The notes under the pieces are model-generated. The model saw nothing but the letters and a program-made list of their open reading frames with translations. It was not told where the DNA came from and searched no databases. DNA of 64,000 nt, taken from Rhizopus arrhizus (lineage: Eukaryota; Mucoromycota; Mucoromycetes; Mucorales; Rhizopodaceae). Both the position numbers and the translations under genes were made by a program. Positions 22,878 to 33,640 of the stretch are shown here, piece by piece. The stretch's first letter is position 1; the number at the start of each line of letters is the position of its first letter. The stretch spans positions 372,001 through 436,000 of the forward strand of contig JAKZZE010000019.1 of NCBI GenBank assembly GCA_024220505.1, given 5' to 3'.

Positions 22878-23289
22878 AATGTTAACAAGCTGACTAATTG
22901 ATTGAGCTATATGTATGCATGATAACAAGAAATAAAAGAGCTTAATAAAAGGTAAAATGTGAAGAAAAAGATTTATTCTATTGGAGTTTATTGTACGTCA
23001 TTTTTACTGCAAACATTTTAAGGAAACATGTTTGGTCTGATTTATACACAAACTGATTAAGGATAAACCATTTTTACTTTTTTTGATTAAAGGCCGGCCT
23101 CAGTTTATTGGGTACATGCACAATACACATAATGGGCTTGGACCATTCATAAATCAATTGTATGCTTTGAGATATTAAGATTTTCTTTACTTTAGAAAAG
23201 AATGAATGAATAATAACTATAAAAAGTAAAAGTGATATCCAGTAAGCATAATAATGTTCTTAAAAATTAGAAATATATAATATATAATA

Positions 23290-23334
<45 letters not shown>

Positions 23335-23453
23335 TTCAATTCAGGAAGTCAAAACTTAAATAAGTTTTTATATAAAAAAAAAAAAAAATAAAACCATACT
23401 TTTTTCCTTCTTCTCTCTTTATCCTTCTTTTTATAATCGTGGATTCATTAGAA
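22878..23453. other. Intergenic, includes a T40 tract
   Basis: 576 bp between the aminopeptidase stop and the SHO1-like start. AT-rich with no reading frame of note. It carries the longest T homopolymer in the window (23292-23331) and a run of A near 23375. Confidence 0.5.
23292..23331 (+). repeat. Poly-T tract (40 T)
   Basis: Uninterrupted, about 120 bp upstream of the SHO1-like start codon. Such runs can exclude nucleosomes in fungal promoters; that role is inferred here. Confidence 0.9.
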
Positions 23454-24348
23454 ATGAACTGTTCTTTATTTTGTATTTTTATATGTTTTATGGCTATTGC
23501 AGGATGGTTTATTAGCTTTATTTGTTTACTGATCTCACGTAATACCAGTCAAATTATATCGTGGTATATCATTGGCTTTGAATTGTTCCTTGTTTCATTT
23601 TCGTGTGTAATTTTATGGACAAACACCATGAAAACATATTACCCAGTTGTAAGCATAAAGTATAAAAGGAATCGTGTACTCAATTCATTCTTTAGGTTTT
23701 GACTTTTATAGCCATCAGCATATCACATATTATAAATGAAATAGTAGTACATGTTACAACCAATATACCTTTATCATTTTCAATTGCATCTGGATATTTG
23801 ATTTTAATGATAACACAAGTAAATTCAAATAAAATAAAAAAAAAAAGATGAATTATTTGTTTAAAATACTCAAAATTAGATTGTTTGGATATTCCAGTTT
23901 GGTATACAACAGCAAGCGTTTACTTCAGAATTAAGCGACTATAACCACAGTCGTATATTTGTTGCAAGTCCTTATAGAAATGATCGCAATATAATCACAT
24001 ATCGTAACAACGTACAAGAATATCCTCTTTCAATTCAAACCTCTCTCACAAATCAAGCAATACATTCCTCAACAACAGATAATCAACATACAATGTATCT
24101 GTCACCTCATGTAAACTATGCAATCCCTGTAACTGCTGTTCATAAGTGTAAGTTTGAAAATAGTCTATTATTTTTATGTACTCATTATATACTTTGTAGA
24201 CGAAGGGAATAAGACAGACCCAAATGAATTATCTTTTTCAAAAGGAGAAACCATGTACGTTTATGAGAAAAGAGGTTATTGGTGGCAAGCAAAGAAATCC
24301 AATGGTGAAATAGGTGTAATACCCAGTAATTATGTACGCTTGCAATAA
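23454..24348 (+). CDS. SHO1-like membrane osmosensor (4 TM + SH3)
   Basis: Sho1-type plasma-membrane adaptor that in ascomycetes feeds the HOG and filamentation MAPK cascades through its SH3 domain. The N-terminal half has four hydrophobic segments (around IFICFMAIAGWFISFI, IIGFELFLVSFSCVIL, FIAISISHIINEIVVHV, and SIASGYLILMIT running into IVWIFQFG). A roughly 90-residue cytoplasmic linker follows. The C-terminal SH3 domain is YEGNKTDPNELSFSKGE, then YWWQAKKSNGEIGVIPSNYV, with the usual ALYDY-like, WW and PSNYV positions. Three introns join cleanly (starting near 23649, 23818 and 24149). About 240 residues. The topology plus SH3 combination is what identifies it; HOG coupling in this fungus is inferred. 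Confidence 0.82.
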
Positions 24349-24442
24349 ATGAAAAGCAAGATATAGAGTTTTATTTTCCTTTTGTATTATTAGGATCAAT
24401 AATAAAGATTTTGTACGTTTATTCTAACCTCATAAAAGCGAT

Positions 24443-24444
<2 letters not shown>

Positions 24445-24483
<39 letters not shown>
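24445..24483 (+). repeat. Poly-A tract (39 A)
   Basis: Uninterrupted, about 100 bp downstream of the SHO1-like stop codon. Confidence 0.9.
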
Positions 24484-24491
<8 letters not shown>

Positions 24492-24689
24492 GAAAGATCT
24501 GATAAATACAGTAACACAAGTACGCAAGTTTTCTGGTTTGTTGTATTTATCCATCTTGTATAAAAAATCAAAGCAAGTGTTATATATTAGACTTGTAAAC
24601 ATTTTTCTCATTTGTATCAAGAGAAAGACTTTTCAATAATAGTTTAATTTCTTTAATAATTCGCTTTCTCATTGAATATACAGGATTTT

Positions 24690-25070
24690 TACCTAGACTT
24701 TGCGATTTGAACAAGCGATTAAACGGAAGATCTAAAATGATTTTACAAAAAGTAAAAAAAAAAAAAAAAAAAAATTGGCACAGTGGCACAACAATTTTTG
24801 CGAAAATGTATTTAATTTTTAAAAAGGAAACACGAAGATTATACATGCTTAGCTTTGAAGATATAAGGAAGAAAGGATAAAGCGTGGCTCTAAGAGCATT
24901 TATCACTTTGTTCGACTTCGTTTCGCCAACATTTTGATTTAAAAATTAAATGCATTTTCGCAAAAATTGTTGTGCCACTGTGCCAATTTTTTTTTTTTTT
25001 TTTTTTACTTTTTGTAAAATCATTTTAGATCTTCCGTTTAATCGCTTGTTCAAATCGCAAAGTCTAGGTA
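24690..25070. repeat. Near-perfect foldback: two ~134-bp arms, ~114-nt loop
   Basis: Left arm 24690-24823 and right arm 24938-25070 are reverse complements with one clear base difference (AATGTATTT against AATGCATTT) and a length difference in an internal A/T run of about 21. Each arm, read toward the loop on its own strand, encodes the fragment DLPFNRLFKSQSLG in reverse order with a CKII/FFFF tract, so the arms are copies of one source sequence. A transcript would fold into a long hairpin. It could be a solo foldback or MITE-like element or an inverted duplication; no TA or other target duplication was found. Confidence 0.85.
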
Positions 25071-26168
25071 TATTCCTAAACACTCCCAAAAAAGGTAAAA
25101 GGCTGTCCGCTGCTTCACGTCAAGCACTAAATTACTCAGAATAAAAGAAAAAGCTCCACAAAACGTGCAATTATAATAATTAAACTCAGACTTTAACTTC
25201 TTTTTTCCCATTCCCTGGAAGGAAATAACACCAAAAAATAAAACGCAACAACGTTCTGCCGATTTGAAAGGTACTAGTTTTTCTGGTTAAAAATGTATAC
25301 TTTTCTCCTATTTTATGAATGTGAAAATAAAAAAGACCCCTTTCCTAATGACATACATAAACATAGTTTGAAGATTATAAATTGTCAACAAGTGTCCCTA
25401 TGACCTCCTTTTTCCTTTTTGCGTGAAGATGACCAAAAAATGAAAGCGCCGGAATTACAAAAAACCAATTGAAGAGTGTGACACAAAGAAGTTTATGCTG
25501 AAACATCACTTTCTCAGTTAAGCCATATCTACCTCTTCTCGTTTGTGGTATTTACAACTCTCTCTTTCTTTTTTGCAGCAATAAATCGTGTTTTTATTAA
25601 TTGATTTTCAAAAATTTGGTTGTAATATAAGAAAAAGAGGCGCGTTTTATGTCTTTTATAAAATACTTTACTCAAGATTTACAAACATAAAAGTTCTGAG
25701 CGGCCTTTTTTTTTTTTGGAAAATTTTTTGATGGTATGAAATATTCATTGATAGCCAAAAGAAAAAGAAACAAATGCAATAGAGGTGCACAGTTAAATAG
25801 AAAAGAAGCATATCTAAATTATCGGTTTCAATTTATAGATTTCGTGTTGCATTTATCATATCTAATACAAATAAAAATTAGGCAAATCTATTTTAAACCA
25901 TGTTTTAGGGCACGTAAAAAAGAAAGGAAAAAAAAAGGCAAATGTACTTAATCCAATGTTTATGCTGATCCTTTGTGCACTAGAACTAAAGAGTGAATGT
26001 AAATTTGTAAGCTTTTATTTATTTCAAGGAAAAAAAAAGGCGGGAATAATATTAGGCACTACCATATCTTTACATGTGACATCATACTAGGGTTCAATTC
26101 AAACTCTGACCTGTGACAAGGGTAATAAATTACTTTATTTGGTACAATAGTTTGTATTCCAGATTAGC

Positions 26169-26179
26169 GGGGTAGCCCC
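26169..26179. promoter_or_regulatory. GC-rich palindrome upstream of citrate synthase
   Basis: GGGGTAGCCCC stands out in AT-rich DNA about 115 bp before the start codon. It includes GCGGGG and CCCCT-like cores of the kind bound by C2H2 carbon or stress regulators (Mig1/CreA or STRE type) in other fungi. Factor and function are inferred. Confidence 0.35.
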
Positions 26180-26207
26180 CTGCAGGATATTTTACTCGAT
26201 ATTTTCT

Positions 26208-26214
26208 TATATAA
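26208..26214 (+). promoter_or_regulatory. TATA box of the citrate synthase gene
   Basis: TATATAA, 79 bp upstream of the ATG, followed by a pyrimidine-rich T tract (26240-26263), a common arrangement for strongly expressed fungal genes. Confidence 0.55.
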
Positions 26215-26292
26215 GCATTTAGTGGAGTTTATTTCGTTTCTTTTTCTTTTTTTTTTTTTTTCTTCTTTAACAAAAAATAAAAAAGTAGAAAG

Positions 26293-27969
26293 ATGTCTGC
26301 TATTCGTGCATTCACTTCCCTTTCCAAGGTTTGAAAATAATAAAAATAGTCATTTATAAACAGTGTTTTGTTAAAATTTTTGTACTTTTCAGGCTGCCAC
26401 TCGTCAAACTGCTTTCCGTTTCACACCTGCTGTAGCCATCGGTGCTTCTCGTGCTTATTCTTCTAAGGTTAAGGTAAATATTTGAATTAAATGATTTGTA
26501 TTTCAACCAAAAATAATTAACGCGAATTATTTTATAGTCTTTGAAGGAACGTCTTGCTGAACTCATCCCCGAAAAGCAAGCTGAAGTCAAGGCCTTCAAG
26601 AAGGAATACGGTTCCAAGGTCCTTGGTGAAGTTACCGTTGACCAAGCTTACGGTGGTATGCGTGGTATTAAGGGTCTTGTCTGGGAAGGTTCCGTTCTCG
26701 ATGCTGAAGAAGGTATCCGTTTCCGTGGTTTGACCATCCCTGACTGTCAAAAGGTCCTCCCTGGTGCCGAAGAAGGTGGTGAACCTCTTCCTGAATCTCT
26801 CTTCTGGTTGCTTGTTACTGGTGAAGTCCCCACCCACGAACAAGTCAAGGCCCTTTCTGCTGAATGGGCTGCTCGTTCTTCTATCCCCGAATTTGTTGAA
26901 GAAATCATTGATCGTTGCCCCAAGACTCTTCACCCTATGTCTCAATTCTCTCTTGCCATCAACGCTCTTCAACACGAATCTCAATTTGCTAAGGCTTACA
27001 GTGCTGGTATTCACAAGTCTCAATACTGGGATCCTACCTTCGAAGATACCATGGATTTGATCGCCAAGCTTCCCAATGTTGCTGCTCGTATCTACCGTAA
27101 CCTTTACAAGGACGGTAAGCTTCCTGCTATTGAAGCCGATAAAGATTACTCTTACAACTTCTCCAAGCTTTTGGGTTTCGAATCCAACAAGGACTTTGTT
27201 GAATTGATGCGTCTTTACCTCACTATTCACTCTGATCACGAAGGTGGTAACGTTTCTGCTCACACGTAAGTTTTTTTTATTTTTTTTAAAAAAAAGCAAG
27301 GCGGGCTTAGAAAGAAGTTTATAACACTATTTTTATTTAGTACTCACTTGGTCGGTTCCGCTCTCTCTGACCCTTACCTTTCTTTCGCTGCCGGTTTGAA
27401 CGGTTTGGCTGGTCCCCTTCACGGTTTGGCTAACCAAGAAGTCCTTCGTTGGACCTTGAAGATGAAGGATGCCATTGGTATGGATGCCTCTGAAGAACAA
27501 ATCAAGAAGTACTTGTGGGACACTCTTAACGGTGGTCAAGTTGTTCCCGGTTACGGTCACGCTGTCTTGCGTAAGACTGATCCTCGTTACACTGCTCAAC
27601 GTGAATTTGCTCTTAAGCACTTGCCCGATGATCCTCTCTTCGGTTTAGTCTCCAAGTTGTATCACATCATTGTAAGTTTTGTAAAGAACAAATTTTATGT
27701 TATGATTTGTTAATCTTGTTTTTTAGCCCGGAGTTCTTACTGAACACGGTAAGACCAAGAACCCTTGGCCCAACGTTGATGCCCACTCTGGTGTTCTTCT
27801 CCAATACTACGGTCTTACTGAACAAGATTACTACACTGTTCTCTTTGGTGTCTCTCGTGCTCTCGGTGTCACTGCTCAATTGGTTTGGGACCGTGCTCTT
27901 GGTATGCCCCTCGAACGTCCCAAGTCTTACAGCACTGCTCACCTCAAGAAGATGTTTGGTGCCAACTAA
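26293..27969 (+). CDS. Citrate synthase, mitochondrial
   Basis: Condenses acetyl-CoA and oxaloacetate, the first step of the citric acid cycle, in the mitochondrial matrix. Five exons (26293-26328, 26393-26473, 26538-27265, 27341-27671, 27727-27969) give 472 residues, the usual length. Exons 1-2 are a presequence rich in Arg, Ser, Thr and Ala ([22 protein letters not shown]). Catalytic residues are in place: His in [19 protein letters not shown], His in [11 protein letters not shown], and Asp in [14 protein letters not shown]. Codon choice is much more C-ending (AAG, GTC, ATC, CTT/CTC) than in neighbours, consistent with high expression. It converges on glycogen phosphorylase. Confidence 0.97.
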
Positions 27970-28077
27970 AGTAAATAAGATGCTCTGGTAATTTCCCTTT
28001 TCTCATTTTGTATATTTTTTCTTTAACAAAAATAAAAAAAAAAATAAGAAATTATTTTTATAAAAAAAATTGCAATT

Positions 28078-30714
28078 TTATTGACTTTCAACAGAGAATG
28101 GCTTCAAATTCCAAACTTTTTCAGCGTATTCAGCAATAGCTCGATCAGAAGAAAAGAATCCCATACCGGCAGTACACATGATAGATTTCTTGACCCATTC
28201 AGCTTGATCCTTGAACGTGTCATCGACTCTAGCATTCGCCTTAAGATAATCATCAAAATCAACCGAGAGAAGATAATAATCACCACCGTACATGATTGTA
28301 TTGATTAAGGGAGCAAAGACGGAAGGATCACCAAACTGGCCAGACTGAATATTCTCAATTACCAATCCAAGTTGCTCATCCATCATAAGACCACGATACT
28401 TTTGTTGATGACGAATATCGTCCACTTCATCTGCCAAGACGCCAAACATAAAAATGTTTTCCTTACCAATCTGTTCTGCGATTTCAATATTAGCACCATC
28501 AACCGTACCAAGAATGAGACCACCATTCAGCACAAACTTCATGTTGGATGTACCTGAGGCTTCAGTACCTGCTGTCGAGATGTGTTGAGAGATATCAGAG
28601 GCAGGTATGATCAATTCAGCTCGAGAAACATTGTAATCCGGGATAAAGACAACTTTTAGCTTATCTTGAATATCAGCATCTTCATTAACCACAACAGCGA
28701 CGCTGTTGATCAACTTGATGACCAATTTGGCAATATAGTACCCGGGCGCTGCTTTACCACCAAAAATCACCACACGCGGGACAGCATCTTGAAGATCTTG
28801 AGAGGACATTTTTTTGAGTTGATTATAACGATGGATGACACTGAGGATATTCATGAATTGACGTTTGTATTCGTGTATACGCTTGACTTGAATGTCAAAC
28901 AGAGCATGAGGATTAACCGAGATATTCAAGTGCTTCTTGATATAATGAGCTAAACGTTTCTTGTTCTCAAGCTTGACTTGAGCCCACTGCTCTCTAAACT
29001 CACTATTATCCGCCCATTTTTTCAAACCTGTCAAGAGGTCAAGTCGAGTGACCCATTCTTCAGAGCCACCCAAGGTTTTCGTAATTAAATCACGCAGGCC
29101 CGGGTTGGCTTGGTAGAGCCAGCGACGAGGGGTGATGCCGTTGGTGATGTTGATGAATTTCTCTGGTCCATAGTACTTTATGAAATCACTAAAGAGTTGT
29201 TTCTTGATCAAATCCGAGTGAAGAGCAGCAACGCCATTCACTTTGTGAGATCCAACCACGGCCAGATAAGCCATACGCACTTGCTGAGGAGAACCCTCTT
29301 CGATAATCGACACGCGCTTCAGCAATTCACGATCACCAAAATACATTTGTTCGACCTTTTGCAAAAAGAAGAGGTTGATGTCATAAATGATTTGCATGTG
29401 ACGAGGCAAAATCTTTTCCATCATGGGCACCGACCAGCACTCGAGAGCCTCAGGCAAGACAGTGTGGTTTGTGAAACCAAAAGTACGTGTTACAATCTCC
29501 CAGGCGTCATCCCAGTCGAGACCTTCGAGGTCGACCAGGACACGTTGCAGTTCAGGCACAGCCAAAGTGGGATGGGTATCGTTCATTTGAATAGCCACTT
29601 TTTCGGGGAAATCTTTCCAGGGACGCTTGGCACGCTTGAAACGGTGCACGATATCTTGCAGGGAAGCACAGACAAAGAAGTACTCTTGCTTTAATCGAAG
29701 TTCCTTACCGACCAAGTGGTTATCGTTCGGGTAAAGTACCGAAGTCAAGTTTTGAGCATTATTCTGTTCAGAGACTGAGCGATCATAATCACCGGCATTG
29801 AAGGAATCAAAGTCAAAAGTGTTGAGAGGTTTAGAAGCCCAGAGACGAATGTTGCCGCAGGATTTGGTGTTGAATCCAGGAATAGGTACATCATAGGCCA
29901 TCGCTTGTACTCTATCACCGCCTTCCCAAGACATACGAGATTGTCCCTTCTCGTTTACCTTTGTGGCTACATAACCGCCAAATCGAACTTCATAACGGAT
30001 ATCAGTGCGAGGAAACTCCCAGGGATTGTTAAAGTTTAACCAGTAGTCAGGCATCTCGGTTTGGTATCCATCTTTAATGATTTGCTTAAAAATACCATAC
30101 TGATAACGAAGACCGTAACCCCAAGTAGGGTAATCTTGTGTGGCTGCAGAATCCATGTAGCAGGCAGCAAGACGACCAAGACCACCATTACCAAGTGCAG
30201 CATCCTTTTCCTGCGATAAGAGATCTTCGAGACTAAATCCAAGTTCCTTGACACTTTCCTTATAGTTCTCCTTGGTATGAAGACTGTTTAGTGCGTTATC
30301 AAGAGCGCGACCAATGAGAAATTCCATAGAGAGGTAATAGCATCGCTTTGGGTTGTCCTTGTGAAGTGCCTCTTGTGTAGTATTCCAATCTTCAAGCAAT
30401 CGGTCGCGTACAGAATGTGCAGTTGCTTGATACATAGCCCATGCATCTACGTTATAGACACCACGACAGAGTGTAGTGATGGTGTGATGAACTATACCAT
30501 CTTTAATAGACTCTACATCGTTCTTTTCCGCTTTAATGTGCTTTTTCCAATTTGAGACCACTTCTTCCTCAAGTACATGACCAAAAGAAGGATGGGAAGG
30601 AACACTTGCAGGCGTTACCGGTTCAGAATGATCGTCATCAACATGGATAACCACGTTTGTTAATCGACGGGTAAGCTTAGGCATAGAAAGTCGACGAGGT
30701 CTGTTTTCACTCAT
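28078..30714 (-). CDS. GPH1: Glycogen phosphorylase
   Basis: PLP-dependent GT35 enzyme releasing glucose-1-phosphate from glycogen in the cytosol. Intronless, 878 residues from the Met at 30714. A Met 57 bp upstream is also in frame but gives a hydrophobic leader unlike the family, so I chose the inner one. Visible blocks: YYLSMEFLIGRALDNAL, AALGNGGLGRLAACYMDS, EKVAIQMNDTHPTLAVPEL, the PLP region GTEASGTSNMKFVLNGG with the Schiff-base Lys, and GTVDGANIEI. The N-terminus MSENRPRRLSMP followed by KLTRRLTN has two R-R-L-S/T sites of protein kinase A type, in the segment where phosphorylases are activated by phosphorylation. The codon pattern suggests good expression. Confidence 0.96.
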   Translation of the reverse strand: MSENRPRRLSMPKLTRRLTNVVIHVDDDHSEPVTPASVPSHPSFGHVLEEEVVSNWKKHIKAEKNDVESIKDGIVHHTITTLCRGVYNVDAWAMYQATAHSVRDRLLEDWNTTQEALHKDNPKRCYYLSMEFLIGRALDNALNSLHTKENYKESVKELGFSLEDLLSQEKDAALGNGGLGRLAACYMDSAATQDYPTWGYGLRYQYGIFKQIIKDGYQTEMPDYWLNFNNPWEFPRTDIRYEVRFGGYVATKVNEKGQSRMSWEGGDRVQAMAYDVPIPGFNTKSCGNIRLWASKPLNTFDFDSFNAGDYDRSVSEQNNAQNLTSVLYPNDNHLVGKELRLKQEYFFVCASLQDIVHRFKRAKRPWKDFPEKVAIQMNDTHPTLAVPELQRVLVDLEGLDWDDAWEIVTRTFGFTNHTVLPEALECWSVPMMEKILPRHMQIIYDINLFFLQKVEQMYFGDRELLKRVSIIEEGSPQQVRMAYLAVVGSHKVNGVAALHSDLIKKQLFSDFIKYYGPEKFINITNGITPRRWLYQANPGLRDLITKTLGGSEEWVTRLDLLTGLKKWADNSEFREQWAQVKLENKKRLAHYIKKHLNISVNPHALFDIQVKRIHEYKRQFMNILSVIHRYNQLKKMSSQDLQDAVPRVVIFGGKAAPGYYIAKLVIKLINSVAVVVNEDADIQDKLKVVFIPDYNVSRAELIIPASDISQHISTAGTEASGTSNMKFVLNGGLILGTVDGANIEIAEQIGKENIFMFGVLADEVDDIRHQQKYRGLMMDEQLGLVIENIQSGQFGDPSVFAPLINTIMYGGDYYLLSVDFDDYLKANARVDDTFKDQAEWVKKSIMCTAGMGFFSSDRAIAEYAEKVWNLKPFSVESQ

Positions 30715-31136
30715 GTGAGAAAATAAAGAATTAAAAAAAAGGTAAACAAAATGACATAGTTTGTTCCTCATCTTTTTTTATCTTAAATACAAAACAAGTT
30801 GAATCTCAGCGTATGAGCTCTCTCTTTGCCTTTAGAAACAGGTTGCTTTGTCCTTTTATTCACTTCTTACAGAAAAAGATAACATTGCTTTTCTTTATTG
30901 TTTGCTTGCGTAAACTATGCTTTTGAGCATAAAGAGAGAAAATGCATGATTTATGACTAAAACAACTCCGATTACAGTTGAACAAAGCGTGAATTTCTCG
31001 TACGTTTTTTTTTTTTTTTTTTTTTTTGTTCACAAAAACATCAAGGAAAGCTTCCCGATATTTGTTTACCTGTCGCCCCTGTACAAGTGAGACGTGTCTT
31101 TAAGAAAAACCTTAAAAGCATTCTTTTTTATTATAA
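30715..31136. other. Upstream region of glycogen phosphorylase
   Basis: Promoter-proximal DNA of the phosphorylase gene plus the 3' flank of the ALKBH6 gene. Contains a T-run of about 23 at 31005-31027. No other feature. Confidence 0.45.
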
Positions 31137-31916
31137 TTATTTACAAGACTTTGATTCATCTTCCCAAGCAATGATTTCTCTAAAAGTGAATGAAATGCGT
31201 TTTTCTCTATGAATGATGCTTCCTTCAGGCGTCATTTCTTCAAAATCCTTTGATATAGAATGTTTATATCTATAGCGTGCGTTACCTGATAAAATGACAA
31301 GAGAACGACGAGCTGACTGATTGTTAATAATGATGTGATTGCAATGATCAAGATGACTTACGAAGTACAATATCAATTGATGTGCCGTCATGAGTAGCTT
31401 CTGAGGAAGTGAATTTCATTAAGCAATCAGATAATAAGGATAACGATAAAATACAAGGACCAAATAAAGCAGGGGCATCAGTATGAGGCATGATACCTTG
31501 ACCAGGATTATATTCGTTTACTAATAGATGGTTTGGCTTGTTGGGCATCCATTGATTTTCTAATATTCTATTCACAAAGAACTCTACAAATTCGGGTAAT
31601 GGTCCATATTCTTCTAATACTTTTCTGTATATTTTATGTTGGAATATAAAAAGAGTCACAAATAGAATGCAAATTTACCTGTAACGATAACTAAACAAAT
31701 GTCCATATTGTTGAGTTCTTCTTTTTAATTCTGGATTGGGTCTATGTTTCATAAGTATTTTATACGCAATATCATTGTATTGTTTTACCCTATGCCTAAA
31801 CCAGACCATATTTGTTTATTCACTTGTTCAATTAAATGATCTTCTTCTTCTTTTGAGACTGCATTTTCTATTAAAATCAATCCTTGTATTTTATCCTCAA
31901 GGTTTCTTATTAACAT
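31137..31916 (-). CDS. ALKBH6-like 2-oxoglutarate/Fe(II) dioxygenase
   Basis: AlkB-family dioxygenase, closest to ALKBH6, a poorly characterised member linked to nucleic-acid or RNA demethylation. Starts MLIRNLEDKIQG. Exons then give ELKRRTQQYGHLFSYRYRK, NHLLVNEYNPGQGIMPHTD with the metal-binding HxD (HTD), FGPCILSLSLLSDCLMKF, LPRRSLVILSGNARYRYKH with the distal His, and REKRISFTFR with the 2-oxoglutarate Arg. Junctions are clean if the intron after IDIVL uses the second of two AG acceptors (CAGTCAG). About 205 residues. Metal and co-substrate ligands are all present. Confidence 0.85.
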
Positions 31917-33640
31917 TAATAGGGAAAAAAAGTTTTTTTATTTCATCTGCTTCTCTTCTCTCCTATAAAGAGGAGATTTAAATTCAAAGTAGGTCACGAA
32001 TAAGGACTCCCTCACCCTCTCTCTGATTTGAGTGTAGAAGCCTTTTATATTTGGTTGTTGCATGTAATGCAATTAACTTCTTTACAAGAAACATGGATAT
32101 ATACCCAGAATTTATAGCAAAGCAAGTTAAGCTATTCATATATGCATCCAACATGTTTCTTAGATTAAACATAGTAGTTTAGCAAGGTTTAATACGGTTA
32201 TTAAAGTTTATTAGAATAAATCAAACTATATATAGTGCATGCGCTTGTAAATGGCTTTGTTCAATTCATCCTTTATAAACAGCTTATAGGGCATGTAGTG
32301 ATCGTACACTAACATTTTGAATCTGAACATTACAGAGCTTTTAAATTGCTTAAAGCTATAAATCAATGATATGCTACAGCATTATTATATCTGATAAGTA
32401 GAAAGACCAATGACAGTTATGCCTTGAAACATTGAACATTGTATTAGAACTTTTTGTATTTTCGCACATGTCTTGCTTTTGAACACGCGTAAAAAGCAAG
32501 CGTTATCTATTTAGTGGAACCTTGAGTAACTGGCAGGTAAATATAAACATAATAAATGGTTTGACTAAAAGTTTGTCAACCTTTGAGAGTTTTTTTTTTT
32601 TTTTGAATGGATTTAGAGAGCTGTAGGTTTGCTTAATTTGAATTGACACCATAAAAATCTGATGTAAACGTAGTGTAGTTGCCTATATTTTTATTTGTAG
32701 AGCGGCTTCGTGTAATCAATGAATAGAAGGAAGTCTTTGTCAGCAGAAACAAAAACAAAAAAAAGATGACAAAAGTGTGTTTAATAACAAACCAATGTTC
32801 ATTTTGTTAAACCATCGCTATTTGAAATAAATTAAAGCAAAAGAAAAGTATTTTAATATTTATTAAAACTCATCAAAGAATATAAGGATATAAGAGCTAT
32901 ACAAATATTTTAAACAGTGACTCTTGACACCATAGGGAATTTTTAGCTTTTATTCATTTCTTGATCTGACTCGGAGTGAGAACGATCAAGATAAGCATCA
33001 TACGTCCGTTTGGATTTTAATTTCATTTATGATAAAGTAAATGTTTAAATACCTTAACAGTTATAAGCAAACAGCTTCAATGATTTTTCTGGGTTTGATT
33101 GATGACAGTCTCGCCCAAGACAGGAATCTGTTCAAAGAGTTATTCCCAGTGAATTTTCCATATGAAACAGATGATTATGACAAAAAAGGCACATATTGTA
33201 AGGCCGTCTTGTTAATACAAGATATAATACTTATAAAGTTGCTTGTAGATAGATAATGGGATATGAGCTACAGCTAGGACCTTTAGAGTTTGATAGGTAT
33301 TATTTGAGTGCAAGTAAAGGGCATACGCTGTTCTGGTTCTGATGGTTTGCACAATTGACAGTATTCGTCTTCTACATGCGCTAGAATTATTTTATGCTAA
33401 ATTGGATCGAGTGGATAATCTTTTATGCATAAGTCTATATAATATATTTCTGGGAGTATGATGGATAGGATTGATGATAAAGACTTTCCAATTATTGTTA
33501 TTTATATCTATAATTTGTGAATCTGCGTTGAAGCTAAACATTGCCTTTAACTGAATTTTAAAGTATTGTAAAAAGTATGTATTAAAAAAAAAAAAAGTCT
33601 GAAACGTCCCTCTGTTCCTTCTTTTTCCTGTGTGAGTTCA
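31917..33640. other. Intergenic, about 1.7 kb, no gene recognised
   Basis: AT-rich between the divergent ALKBH6 and VPS11 genes. A 71-codon open frame at 33041-33256 (plus) has no motif and no splice context that extends it. I see no repeat or RNA gene. Confidence 0.45.

Larger units (their letters stand above)
24349..26207. other. Intergenic, holds poly-A tract and foldback
   Basis: About 1.9 kb without a convincing gene. Contents: an A39 run (24445-24483) in the presumptive 3' flank of the SHO1-like gene, the foldback described separately (24690-25070), and AT-rich sequence leading to the citrate synthase promoter. An open frame at 25736-25951 is Lys/Tyr/Ile-rich and looks accidental. Confidence 0.45.

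Noticed and set aside
26532..27299. 255-codon minus-strand frame
   Set aside because: Exact antisense of the main citrate synthase exon. Codon bias of that exon removes stops from the other strand.
29110..29694. 194-codon plus-strand frame
   Set aside because: Antisense of glycogen phosphorylase; no motif of its own.
30715..30771. Upstream in-frame Met extending glycogen phosphorylase by 19 residues
   Set aside because: The extension is hydrophobic and unlike phosphorylase N-termini; the inner Met begins a conventional regulatory segment.
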